Positions 29,261-37,610 of a stretch of DNA of 64,000 bases are shown here, one piece after another (the first letter of the stretch is position 1; every line of letters starts with the position of its first letter). Both the position numbers and the translations under genes were made by a program. Source of the stretch: Jezberella montanilacus (GTDB lineage Bacteria > Pseudomonadota > Gammaproteobacteria > Burkholderiales > Burkholderiaceae_B); the NCBI RefSeq assembly GCF_003003055.1, contig NZ_PVTV01000011.1:1-64000 (forward strand), given 5' to 3'. Under the pieces are notes generated by a model that did not search any database, was not told the origin of the DNA, and worked only from the letters and a program-made list of their open reading frames with translations.

Positions 29261-29806
29261 ATGCAATACAAACCTGAATCCATCTTAACTTTTTGGTTTG
29301 ACGAGATCACACCTAAGCAGTGGTGGAGCAAATCCAGCGAGTTTGATCTAGCAATCACCAGTCGCTTTGGAGCTGTCCACGCAGCGGCAGCGCGCTGCGA
29401 GCTTTTTACCTGGCGCGAGACGCCCGAAGGACGTCTTGCTGAAATCATTGTGCTCGATCAGTTTTCGCGCAACATTTACCGAGATCAGGCGCAGGCATTT
29501 GACTCTGACTCACTTGCTTTGGCGTTAGCACGACAGGCGATTGCCGTAAAAGCGGATCAAGCATTGACACCGACCTGTCGAGCCTTCCTCTATATGCCTT
29601 TCATGCATAGCGAGTCGCCGCTGATCCATCAGGAGGCAATGACGTTATTCGGCTCGCCGGGCTTAGAGGAGAGCCTGAAGTCGGAGCTAAAACACAAAGT
29701 AATTATTGATCGATTTGGCCGATATCCGCATCGGAATGTATTAATTGGCAGATTGTCTACGGAGGAAGAATTGGCTTTTTTGCAGACGCCTGGATCGTCT
29801 TTTTAA
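29261..29806 (+). CDS. DUF924 family protein
   Basis: A 181-residue soluble helical protein of the DUF924 (YcgM-like) family, with the typical FWF, LDQFSRNIYR, PFMHSE and FGRYPHRN motifs. It is a TPR-like helical fold in known structures, of unknown role. It is divergent from the DUF423 gene, and there is no terminator before the convergent ClC gene end at 29838. Confidence 0.9.
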   Translation: MQYKPESILTFWFDEITPKQWWSKSSEFDLAITSRFGAVHAAAARCELFTWRETPEGRLAEIIVLDQFSRNIYRDQAQAFDSDSLALALARQAIAVKADQALTPTCRAFLYMPFMHSESPLIHQEAMTLFGSPGLEESLKSELKHKVIIDRFGRYPHRNVLIGRLSTEEELAFLQTPGSSF

Positions 29807-29837
29807 CTGACAACCAATGGCTTAACCCAGAGTTGGA

Positions 29838-31547
29838 TCAAGTGGTCGCAACGACGTCACGAAACATCATCACGACGTCTGTCTTGGTGATGTAGCCAAT
29901 CAGCATTGCATTCGAATTAAGCACAGGGAGCCGCTCGCCCGGATGTCTGGCAAAGACTTCCATAAGCGTCCAGATGGGTGCCTGTTCAGTAACATGAGGG
30001 TATGTTTTTATGAGTAAATCAGAGGGCCAAGGGGCGTCGAGATCAGACACATTTTTAAATGCAGCTGAAAAATCATGTAACGAGACAGCTCCAAGAAACC
30101 CATTTTTTTCGTCCGTGACATAGATATGCTGCCAACGCCATTTAACAAACTGGGCGTCTAATTCTCTCGTGCTTAGGGCGATCGACACGGTCGGTGGATC
30201 TTTGTGCAATAAATCCCTCGCAATTGTCAACGCTGCGGACTGTTGAGTGCCTGTATGAATAACTGGGTAGATCGAGCTCACGTGCAGGGACCGCGAGATG
30301 GAATACGCGACAATACACGCAGCCATCAAGGGCACGACAACGCCATAGTTACCGGTCATTTCGAACAACATTAAGACTGACATCAAAGGCGCGTGGGTAC
30401 ACGCAGAGAGAAAAGCCCCCATCCCGACCGCGATGGCCGCTGGTATCAGGATTAGTTCTGGCCAGAGGAGGTGGCTTAAACCGCCGCACAAAGCACCAAT
30501 AATGGCACCTACGAACAGAGTCGGAGTGAAAATACCACCGACAGCGCCAGAACCAGTCGTTGCTGCGACGGCTAGCAGTTTCATCGCGAGTATGGCCAAC
30601 AGGCTTTGCCATAGCCAGTTACCTTGCAAAATAGAATTGACAACGCTGTAGCCATTGCCCCAGACGCCCGGCTCTAAAATTGAAATTGCACCGACAATTA
30701 AGCCGCCTAAACCAAGCTTGACCCAAAGTGGGGTACGCAAATGTTTGAAGCCTTCGCGGGATCGATCCAACACAAATAAATAGGCGGGTGCCACAAGCCC
30801 AGCAAAAATGCCTATTGTGGCGAGCACGACACTCGAACCGCCCGAGCTCAAGGCAAAGACTGGCATATCGTAAACCGGGGCATAGCCAAAAATCTCTGTC
30901 ACCACGATATTTGACACAAACGCGGCGACTAGCAAGGGGCCCAGGGTTTCAATAAGCAAAGAGCGCAGAACAATTTCTGCGACAAATATGGCACCAGCGA
31001 TCGGTGCGTTGTAAGCAGTCGCCAGACCAGCTGCCGCACCACAGGCTACAAATAGCCGTCGTCTTGGGACTGGCATATCTGCCCAGCGCCCGATTAGTGA
31101 CCCAGCTAGCGCGGCAAGCTGAACCATGGGACCTTCACGTCCGATTGCACCGCCTGAAGCGATGGTGGCGGTAGCAGAAATAGCCCTTAAAAGTGAAGGT
31201 TTAACCCCAAGATCCCCAGTTCCAAGTGCTGCAGCTTCCATATAGTCGCCTCCAGCATGAAAATCCGGTTGTCGGCGTGCGTAGGCCAAGATCAAACCAG
31301 CGATCACGCCGCCAATTGCTGGCGACACCAATCGTTGCCACCAGACAAGACTGGTGGCGACACTGACGAGACCATCGTTGGGTCCAAAGACGACGCGTTC
31401 GACAAAAAAAATGCCTTCGCGAAAACCAATCGTGGCCAAGGCAGCCAAAGCACCGATCAAAGCGGCCACGAACAAGGTTTGATTGGTAAACAGTGTTCGG
31501 ATTGACTCAACAGAGATGGGGCGAAAGGAGAAGCGAGGATGAGTCAT
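29838..31547 (-). CDS. ClC-family chloride channel/antiporter with CBS pair
   Basis: A 569-residue ClC protein with about 10-11 membrane helices, then two CBS domains in the last 130 residues. The GREGP motif holds the gating glutamate, and GGIFTP is the second selectivity motif. The usual GSGIP loop is not clear. ATG at 31547 is preceded by GAGGG; 31574 would give a longer, less conserved start. It is divergent from doxX across an AT-rich gap full of palindromes. Confidence 0.92.
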   Translation of the reverse strand: MTHPRFSFRPISVESIRTLFTNQTLFVAALIGALAALATIGFREGIFFVERVVFGPNDGLVSVATSLVWWQRLVSPAIGGVIAGLILAYARRQPDFHAGGDYMEAAALGTGDLGVKPSLLRAISATATIASGGAIGREGPMVQLAALAGSLIGRWADMPVPRRRLFVACGAAAGLATAYNAPIAGAIFVAEIVLRSLLIETLGPLLVAAFVSNIVVTEIFGYAPVYDMPVFALSSGGSSVVLATIGIFAGLVAPAYLFVLDRSREGFKHLRTPLWVKLGLGGLIVGAISILEPGVWGNGYSVVNSILQGNWLWQSLLAILAMKLLAVAATTGSGAVGGIFTPTLFVGAIIGALCGGLSHLLWPELILIPAAIAVGMGAFLSACTHAPLMSVLMLFEMTGNYGVVVPLMAACIVAYSISRSLHVSSIYPVIHTGTQQSAALTIARDLLHKDPPTVSIALSTRELDAQFVKWRWQHIYVTDEKNGFLGAVSLHDFSAAFKNVSDLDAPWPSDLLIKTYPHVTEQAPIWTLMEVFARHPGERLPVLNSNAMLIGYITKTDVVMMFRDVVATT

Positions 31548-31591
31548 CTTGCCCTCATTATCAATCATTTTCAACTTGTTACATTACTTTA

Positions 31592-31607
31592 CATAATATA
31601 CATTATG
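31592..31607. promoter_or_regulatory. Palindrome CATAAT-ATAC-ATTATG, operator candidate
   Basis: Six-base perfect arms with a four-base spacer, 45 bases upstream of the ClC start. Similar ATGTAA/TACAT words recur nearby. Confidence 0.45.
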
Positions 31608-31684
31608 CGGTATTTACGTATCGCCAACTAAAAATAGACTGTATAGAAATCAATCAACAACTGTAATTAAAAATCTCTCCCATT

Positions 31685-31698
31685 TATGTAATTACATA
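31685..31698. promoter_or_regulatory. Palindrome TATGTAATTACATA overlapping a doxX -35 box
   Basis: A perfect 14-base palindrome that covers TTACAT at 31692-31697. With TAACAT at 31714-31719 (16-base spacing) this gives a candidate doxX promoter whose -35 lies under the palindrome, a typical repressor position. Confidence 0.55.
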
Positions 31699-31740
31699 GC
31701 AAAACGACTCTGCTAACATTAGACACATAAGTTGAAACAA

Positions 31741-31759
31741 GTACTCAGGGACTGAGTAC
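31741..31759. promoter_or_regulatory. Inverted repeat upstream of doxX
   Basis: GTACTCAG and CTGAGTAC are exact complements around GGA. It sits 20 bases before the doxX start and would fall in the mRNA leader, so it could act as a DNA operator or an RNA hairpin near the ribosome site. Confidence 0.5.
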
Positions 31760-31779
31760 GCCCCAAGAGGATCGAACAA

Positions 31780-32184
31780 ATGCAAAGCACGGACGACATT
31801 GGCAAATTGATCATCCGGCTAGCACTGGGTGTTCTGATTTTTATGCACGGTCTAGCCAAGTTAATGACCGGTGCTACAGGGATCGTTGCGATGGTGACCG
31901 AGATCGGTTGGCCTTCTTGGATCGCCTACGGGGTGTTTGTTGGTGAGGCAATCGCCCCAGCGCTCATCATTATCGGTGTTTTCACGCGCTTCGGTGGCTT
32001 TGCAATCGCAGTCAATATGCTGATTGCGATTTATCTACAGCACATGAGTCAACTCTTACAGATTAACGATAGCGGCGGCTGGAGGCTTGAACTTCAAGCT
32101 ATGTTTTTGGCCTGCGCCCTGGCGGTCATGCTCTTAGGTGCTGGCCGATTCAGTCTGGGGGGTTCGCGAGGCGTCTTGAACTAA
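31780..32184 (+). CDS. DoxX family membrane protein
   Basis: A 134-residue inner-membrane protein with four helices and the RLALGVLIFMHGLAKL signature of the DoxX family. Family members are linked to thiosulfate oxidation or redox stress in some organisms; the function here is unknown. AAGAGG precedes ATG. The upstream gap has three palindromes. Confidence 0.9.
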   Translation: MQSTDDIGKLIIRLALGVLIFMHGLAKLMTGATGIVAMVTEIGWPSWIAYGVFVGEAIAPALIIIGVFTRFGGFAIAVNMLIAIYLQHMSQLLQINDSGGWRLELQAMFLACALAVMLLGAGRFSLGGSRGVLN

Positions 32185-32194
32185 ACTTAGGCTG

Positions 32195-32515
32195 CTATTT
32201 GGTTGGCCCGAGTCTAAAGCCAAGCAGACTCAGTTCTTGCTCATAGTCTCGCTTGGCGTCGTTCACACACAGCTGTCTGTCGATTGCGGTCAGTTTTGCA
32301 CAGTCGGTGAGACTAATCTGATAGGCTGCTGCCAGCTCCTTTCGAGCTGTTACATATTGCTGCTCTATAGTTGTATCTTCTTGCGACCAACGCGCTGGAT
32401 CTGCTTCCTCAGACGCTCTGACTTGAGCGTAAACGCACTGCGCTCCAAACAAAGAAATCGTCAAAGACACGATCGACAAACGTTCGATCAGCCATTTTTT
32501 TTGCGTCGAGCTCAT
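32195..32515 (-). CDS. Small secreted hypothetical protein
   Basis: A 106-residue protein with a signal peptide (about 1-30, ending CVYAQ) and a mature part with two cysteines (TDCAK and QLCVND) that could form a disulfide. AAAGGGGA precedes ATG at 32515. No family recognised. It is convergent with doxX and divergent from the peroxiredoxin gene. Confidence 0.7.
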   Translation of the reverse strand: MSSTQKKWLIERLSIVSLTISLFGAQCVYAQVRASEEADPARWSQEDTTIEQQYVTARKELAAAYQISLTDCAKLTAIDRQLCVNDAKRDYEQELSLLGFRLGPTK

Positions 32516-32601
32516 GCAATCCCCTTTAATCATAAAAACTTGCTACCCTTGTAACCTAGAACTTTACCGTTTTGGTCGTCCTGCTCGTATCGGGGTAAAA
32601 A

Positions 32602-33162
32602 ATGAAATCCACAAATTATGTCCGTTCTAGCGGTCTTCTGTCGGCAGCGCTCGCGTGCGTCCTGAGCAATGCAGCCGTGGCAGAGCTGAAACCGGGTGCG
32701 ACTGGCCCGCTATTTAACGCCCCTGCAGCCTTCGCTGGTGATTCTTTCGAATTTTCATTGGCGGATGCACTAAAAAAAGGACCTGTCGTGGTCTACTTTT
32801 ATCCCAAGGCTTTTACGCACGGTTGCACGATCGAGGCTAACTTGTTTGCCGAAGCTTCAGACAAGTTTAAGGCATTAAACGCGACCGTCATTGGGGTGTC
32901 CGGTGACAATATGCCTGAATTGAAAGAGTTCTCAAAAGGCCCCTGCGGCGGCAAGTTTGCTGTTGCGTCTGATGCAGACAAAAAGATCATGAAATCCTAC
33001 GATGCCACCATGACCATGATGCCAGGCGTTGCAGACCGCATCTCCTATGTCATTACGCCAGATGATAAAGTTTTGTACACGTACAACAGCATGAGCCCCG
33101 ACCAGCATGTGTCCAACACCTTGGCTGCGATCGAAAAATGGAAACATGACAATAAAAAATAA
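32602..33162 (+). CDS. Periplasmic peroxiredoxin (AhpC/TSA/BCP-like)
   Basis: A 186-residue peroxiredoxin with an N-terminal signal (about 1-28). The peroxidatic cysteine is C75 in FTHGCTIEA, with T72 in the catalytic pocket; C115 may be the resolving cysteine. It should reduce peroxides outside the cytoplasm. Its last 17 bases overlap the photolyase start, so they are translationally coupled. It heads a four-gene stress operon. Confidence 0.9.
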   Translation: MKSTNYVRSSGLLSAALACVLSNAAVAELKPGATGPLFNAPAAFAGDSFEFSLADALKKGPVVVYFYPKAFTHGCTIEANLFAEASDKFKALNATVIGVSGDNMPELKEFSKGPCGGKFAVASDADKKIMKSYDATMTMMPGVADRISYVITPDDKVLYTYNSMSPDQHVSNTLAAIEKWKHDNKK

Positions 33163-34573
33163 GCTTTGCTGGTTCAGAACTGATCTGCGGGTCCACGATA
33201 ATCCAGCGCTGTTTGAGGCCACCGAATCCGGACTAACGATCGGTTTGTTCATTGTTTCGGCGGCTCAGTGGCAAATCCATAACGATTCGCCCGTAAAAGT
33301 GGATCTGTGGTTGCGTGCCTTAAGAGAGCTTGAACAAGCATTAGCTCGGCTAAACATCCCCCTAAAAATATTGACTGTCCCGTTATGGTCAGACGTACCA
33401 CAAGCCCTGCTGGCTTTTGCTCAAGCTCACGATATCGATGAAGTGCACTGTAACCGCGAGCACGGTCTAAATGAACGTAGACGAGATCGGACGGCCTATC
33501 AGCTATTAAGTGCTCACGGCATCAACCTGCTCGGCCATCATGGCACAACGTTGTTGATGCCTGGCAGCATCAAAACAGGCTCAGACACCTACTATAAGGT
33601 TTTCACGCCCTTTGCCCGAGCATGCCGCACCCAGCTCAGGCAAGCTCCTCTGCGACTTTATCCGTGTCCGGCCAAGCAGCAACCGAAACGATTGCCTGCA
33701 TCGGATCCAATAGTCGAAAGCATTGAGGGTTTTGCTGGGGTGCCCACATCCATACAACAGGCATGGCCAGTAGATGATGACGCGATTGAGGCCAGAATCG
33801 AGTCATTTCTAACCAATCGTGTGAGTCATTACGAAACGGCTAGAAACTACCCCGCTCTTGATGGAACGGCAAAAATATCCGCCTATCTGGCTGCTGGTCT
33901 GATATCTGCCAGCCAATGTTTCCACGCAGCACTGAGCGTAAATGGTGGCGAAAGCGAGACTGGCGACAAAGGGATAACGACTTGGGTAACGGAGTTGTTG
34001 TGGCGAGAGTTTTACCAGCACTTGATGTTCGGATTCCCTGAGCTGTCAATGCATCGTCCGATGCGACCAGAAACTGCTGGGGTGCAATGGCGCAACGCAA
34101 CTGCAGATTTTCAAGCCTGGTGTGAGGCAAGAACAGGGATTCCCATCGTAGATGCTGCGATCAGGCAGCTCGTCACGACAGGCTGGATGCATAATCGCCT
34201 GCGTATGATCGTTGCGATGTTTCTGACTAAAAACCTGCTTATCGACTGGCGATGGGGCGAGGCGTTTTTTATGCGTCATCTCATTGATGGTGAGTTTGCG
34301 GCCAATAACGGCGGATGGCAATGGAGCGCGTCGACAGGAGCAGACTCAGCCCCCTACTTTCGCGTGTTCAATCCCGTCAGTCAGTCTGAGAAATTTGATC
34401 CTGACGGGCTATTTATCCGTCAGTGGTTGCCAGAGCTCGCGCATTTAACCAGCAAAGAAATACATGATCCAGGGCAGTTGGCCCGCACTTCGGCGGGTTA
34501 TCCTTTAGCTATCGTCGACCTGAAAAGTAGTCGTCTGCGCGCCATCGAAGCTTTCTCAGCGCTAAAAACATAA
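33146..34573 (+). CDS. phrB: Deoxyribodipyrimidine photolyase
   Basis: A 475-residue flavoenzyme that repairs UV-induced pyrimidine dimers with blue light. The N-terminal antenna domain (KLCWFRTDLRVHDNPAL) and the C-terminal FAD domain (TGIPIVDAAIRQL, TGWMHNRLRM, NNGGWQWSASTG) are intact. ATG at 33146 overlaps the peroxiredoxin gene by 17 bases; an in-frame start at 33107 adds unconserved residues. gpx follows after 6 bases. Confidence 0.95.
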   Translation: MTIKNKLCWFRTDLRVHDNPALFEATESGLTIGLFIVSAAQWQIHNDSPVKVDLWLRALRELEQALARLNIPLKILTVPLWSDVPQALLAFAQAHDIDEVHCNREHGLNERRRDRTAYQLLSAHGINLLGHHGTTLLMPGSIKTGSDTYYKVFTPFARACRTQLRQAPLRLYPCPAKQQPKRLPASDPIVESIEGFAGVPTSIQQAWPVDDDAIEARIESFLTNRVSHYETARNYPALDGTAKISAYLAAGLISASQCFHAALSVNGGESETGDKGITTWVTELLWREFYQHLMFGFPELSMHRPMRPETAGVQWRNATADFQAWCEARTGIPIVDAAIRQLVTTGWMHNRLRMIVAMFLTKNLLIDWRWGEAFFMRHLIDGEFAANNGGWQWSASTGADSAPYFRVFNPVSQSEKFDPDGLFIRQWLPELAHLTSKEIHDPGQLARTSAGYPLAIVDLKSSRLRAIEAFSALKT

Positions 34574-34579
34574 ACAAGG

Positions 34580-35071
34580 ATGCCCATGAAACTCGAAGAC
34601 TTCACAGCCAAATCAATACAAGGTCAAGACGTTGCCCTGGCTCAATATCAGGGCAAGCTCGCTTTGATCGTCAATGTTGCATCGAAATGTGGTTTTACCG
34701 GGCAATACGCTGGTCTGCAAGAGCTCTACCGCGAGTTTCACACTCAAGGTTTTGTGGTTTTGGGATTCCCGTGTGACCAGTTTGGTAACCAAGAACCGGA
34801 TGATGATGCGTCTATCATGACATTTTGCCAAACGGCCTATGGGATTGAATTCCCGATGTTCTCCAAAATAGAGGTCAACGGCGAGCACGCGCACCCTCTC
34901 TATCAGTGGCTAAAGTCCAGCAAGCCTGGTTTACTCGGAACAGAAGCTATTAAGTGGAACTTCACCAAGTTTCTGATTGATCAAGAGGGCCATGTGATGA
35001 AGCGCTACGCACCCAATGACACGCCTGCTTCGATCCGTGAAGACATCGCCAGAGCGCTGAAGGCTGGTTGA
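34580..35071 (+). CDS. Glutathione peroxidase family protein
   Basis: A 163-residue peroxidase with a cysteine at C37 (NVASKCGFT), the Gln Q67 (GFPCDQFGNQE) and the KWNFTKF tryptophan motif. Bacterial members often use thioredoxin rather than glutathione. It follows phrB by 6 bases and precedes the lipoprotein gene by 3, so it is within the stress operon. Confidence 0.93.
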   Translation: MPMKLEDFTAKSIQGQDVALAQYQGKLALIVNVASKCGFTGQYAGLQELYREFHTQGFVVLGFPCDQFGNQEPDDDASIMTFCQTAYGIEFPMFSKIEVNGEHAHPLYQWLKSSKPGLLGTEAIKWNFTKFLIDQEGHVMKRYAPNDTPASIREDIARALKAG

Positions 35072-35074
35072 CAC

Positions 35075-36004
35075 GTGAGTGGTTTTAGCTTGCGGCTCAT
35101 CTTTTGTTTAGCTTGCTGGGTCGTGTTACTGACTGGTTGCAGTCAGTGGTTTAATAAAGCGAGCGATAACATTACGCTCAGCACGGCCCCGTCTTCTCAA
35201 ATAAGTGAACGTGAAGATGTGAGCGCCAACCACTATCTGTCGTCTGCAGACGTCAAGGTAGCCGACAAAGCTACCTCAGGTTCATTGCGCTTGCCATCGG
35301 TCGTTGCTCAGACGGCCCGCCAGCAGACCTATGCATATCAGGTCATCACAAGTAGCAACACATCCTCTGGGTGTAAGCCGGATCAGTGCTCAAAAGTAAG
35401 TGTCAAACTAGTTGCTTTTGATGGCAAACCTAAGATCAATGCTTTTTTAGATCAATCACTTGCTGCGATAGGTGAAGTTGACAGCGAGTCAAAGCCCCCC
35501 CACCGATCCATTATTGCGTTTAAGAACTATTTTTTAAGCACCGCCAAAGCGGGTCAGACTGTTACGCTTGAATCGTCGGTCATCCGAAACAGCAAAGAGT
35601 TGGTGGTCATTCAATTAGATAGCGTTATTTTCAGCGGCAATCGGGATGCACTTTCAACAACACAGTACTTGAACTGGTTGCCGCTCGCGGATCAGCTGGT
35701 GACGCTGGAGGGAATGCTATTGCCTGATAAGTCGAAAGACTTTCAGCAACTGGTTCTTCGCCAATATGAGCAGTGGTTGAAGGATCATGACGATGAGCTC
35801 GGCAATGTAAGCGAGTTCAAAAAAATCTGGCCTTTCGTCTCAACCGACAATGTTGCCCTGCTAGATAGTGGTCTGAGGGTTAGCTACGATCCAGTTATTT
35901 TGGCACCACGTCAATTCGGCCGCCTGTCGTGGATTATTCCCTACGGACAGTTAACAGATATCCTAAGGCCCGAGTTGTTGCCGCAATCGGCTAACAAAGG
36001 CTAA
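35075..36004 (+). CDS. Lipoprotein with RsiV-like/DUF3298 C-terminus
   Basis: A 309-residue secreted lipoprotein. GTG start, a hydrophobic leader, and lipobox LLTGC with acyl-cysteine C22. The C-terminal part (SYDPVILAPRQFGRLSWIIPYGQL) resembles the DUF3298/RsiV fold. RsiV is an anti-sigma factor that binds lysozyme in Bacillus, but no sigma factor gene is here and no cytoplasmic anti-sigma part is present. So a cell-wall-binding role is an inference. Three bases separate it from gpx. Confidence 0.75.
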   Translation: MSGFSLRLIFCLACWVVLLTGCSQWFNKASDNITLSTAPSSQISEREDVSANHYLSSADVKVADKATSGSLRLPSVVAQTARQQTYAYQVITSSNTSSGCKPDQCSKVSVKLVAFDGKPKINAFLDQSLAAIGEVDSESKPPHRSIIAFKNYFLSTAKAGQTVTLESSVIRNSKELVVIQLDSVIFSGNRDALSTTQYLNWLPLADQLVTLEGMLLPDKSKDFQQLVLRQYEQWLKDHDDELGNVSEFKKIWPFVSTDNVALLDSGLRVSYDPVILAPRQFGRLSWIIPYGQLTDILRPELLPQSANKG

Positions 36005-36045
36005 AAGATGTTCGTCCTAAGGCTTCAACGCCGTAAAAATGATCA

Positions 36046-36828
36046 TTAATTTTTAGAGCTTTCTTCGGTTGAAGCTTTAGTTGGTGATTCGGATCCCACT
36101 TCAACACTCTCTTCTTTCGGCTCATTTTTTGCTTTAGCGATCGCTCTGGCTTTTCGATCGGCAGCAATCTTGGTCATTTGTTTGGCCCAGTCAGGATGGC
36201 CTAATTTATCAGCAAAATCAATGGCATCTTCGCCCGCAAGGTTTCGAGCAGTGGGTTCAGCCCCCGCGTTAATCAAAGCTTGAACGACTTTGAAGTTATT
36301 ACCTTTAACCCCCATCATCAAGGGACTGCTTCCATCGGGGGCTGGCGCATTCGGCAAGGCACCTTTTGATAAGAGAAGAGTCACAATATCGGGATAGCCT
36401 TTCATCGCGGCATAGTGCAGCGCAGTCCATCCGAGGTTGTTGACGTCTGCGCCTTTAGCCAACATCTTTTTCGTTCGATCCAGATCGCCCACAAACGCGA
36501 CATACATAATCGGGGTTTCGTTAAACCCATTATGGACATTCAGATTTATCTTCGGCTGGTTAAACAAAAGATCAAAACACTTCCATGAGCCCTCTTTCAC
36601 CGCCAGCATGATCGCAGGCATATCACCTTTCGGGTTCTTAATATTGGGATCAAGCCCTTGAGCCAAAATCGTACGTAAATCGTCAACGTGGTCGTTGGTG
36701 ATATAGACCCAAACGTCTGCTTTGCGCGCGGCGAGCGCGGCTGAGCCTGTTGTAGTTGCCCAAACCACCAATACCGCAACAATGATGGTCTTTAGGAAAT
36801 TTTTATCTAACCTAATTGTAGTAAACAT
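36046..36828 (-). CDS. Periplasmic ankyrin-repeat protein
   Basis: A protein of about 260 residues with a signal peptide (about 1-34), four to six ankyrin repeats (about 40-210) and a charged, low-complexity tail rich in Lys, Glu and Ser. Ankyrin repeats bind other proteins. ATG at 36828 follows AAGGTG at good distance; 36849 would overlap tatD. It begins two bases after the tatD stop, a common arrangement in Burkholderiales. Confidence 0.85.
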   Translation of the reverse strand: MFTTIRLDKNFLKTIIVAVLVVWATTTGSAALAARKADVWVYITNDHVDDLRTILAQGLDPNIKNPKGDMPAIMLAVKEGSWKCFDLLFNQPKINLNVHNGFNETPIMYVAFVGDLDRTKKMLAKGADVNNLGWTALHYAAMKGYPDIVTLLLSKGALPNAPAPDGSSPLMMGVKGNNFKVVQALINAGAEPTARNLAGEDAIDFADKLGHPDWAKQMTKIAADRKARAIAKAKNEPKEESVEVGSESPTKASTEESSKN

Positions 36829-36830
36829 CG

Positions 36831-37610
36831 CTAAGCACCTTGATGGCAAATTTTGTTGAACAAGGTGAAAAAATTCTCGGTAGAAGCCTGTTCAATGACG
36901 CTGACAGGAATGCCGCGAAGCTCAGCGATTTTTTCAGCAACATAAATGACTTTAGAGGGATCGTTAAGTTTGCCACGAAATGGCACTGGGGCAAGGTAAG
37001 GCGAGTCCGTTTCAATCAATATGCGATCAAGCGGCATTTTAGTTGCGACATCCTGCAAAGCGAGTGCATTCTTAAACGTCACGATTCCCGAAAACGAAAT
37101 ATAGAAATTAAGGTCCATCGAAGCACGGGCAACATCCCAGGACTCGGTAAAACAATGCATCACTCCGCGAGCTTGCTCTGCGCCCTCTTCTCGCATGAGG
37201 GTCAAGGTATCTTCAGCTGAAGATCTCGTGTGAATAATGAGAGGTAAACCACACCGCCTAGCGGCACGAATATGTTGGCGAAAACGATCGCGTTGCCAAG
37301 TCAAATCACCTGTTAAGCGAAAGTAATCCAAGCCAGTTTCGCCTATCGCAACAACTTTTGGATGCGTGGCTCTTGACACGAGATCATCAACCGTTGGTTC
37401 AATAGTATCTTCGTAGTCAGGATGCACGCCAACGGAAGCCCAAAGCTCTGGATGTCGTTCGACAAGTGCGATCAAATTCGGCCAATTTGGCAAATTGACG
37501 CTCACACAAAGTGCGGTATCAACGTGATTGTTTTTCATGCGAGCCAGAATATCTGGCATCTGAGCGGCGAGCTCCGGGAAGTCAACGTGGCAATGTGAAT
37601 CAACGTACAT
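36831..37610 (-). CDS. TatD-family metal-dependent hydrolase (YcfH-like)
   Basis: A 259-residue TIM-barrel hydrolase. H6 and H8 (DSHCH), E in GETGLDY, H in IHTRS, H in MHCFTES and D in ETDSPYL form the metal site. TatD proteins are 3'-5' exonucleases or D-aminoacyl hydrolases. It overlaps the holB end by 11 bases. The pilZ gene that often sits between holB and tatD is absent. Confidence 0.92.
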   Translation of the reverse strand: MYVDSHCHVDFPELAAQMPDILARMKNNHVDTALCVSVNLPNWPNLIALVERHPELWASVGVHPDYEDTIEPTVDDLVSRATHPKVVAIGETGLDYFRLTGDLTWQRDRFRQHIRAARRCGLPLIIHTRSSAEDTLTLMREEGAEQARGVMHCFTESWDVARASMDLNFYISFSGIVTFKNALALQDVATKMPLDRILIETDSPYLAPVPFRGKLNDPSKVIYVAEKIAELRGIPVSVIEQASTENFFTLFNKICHQGA

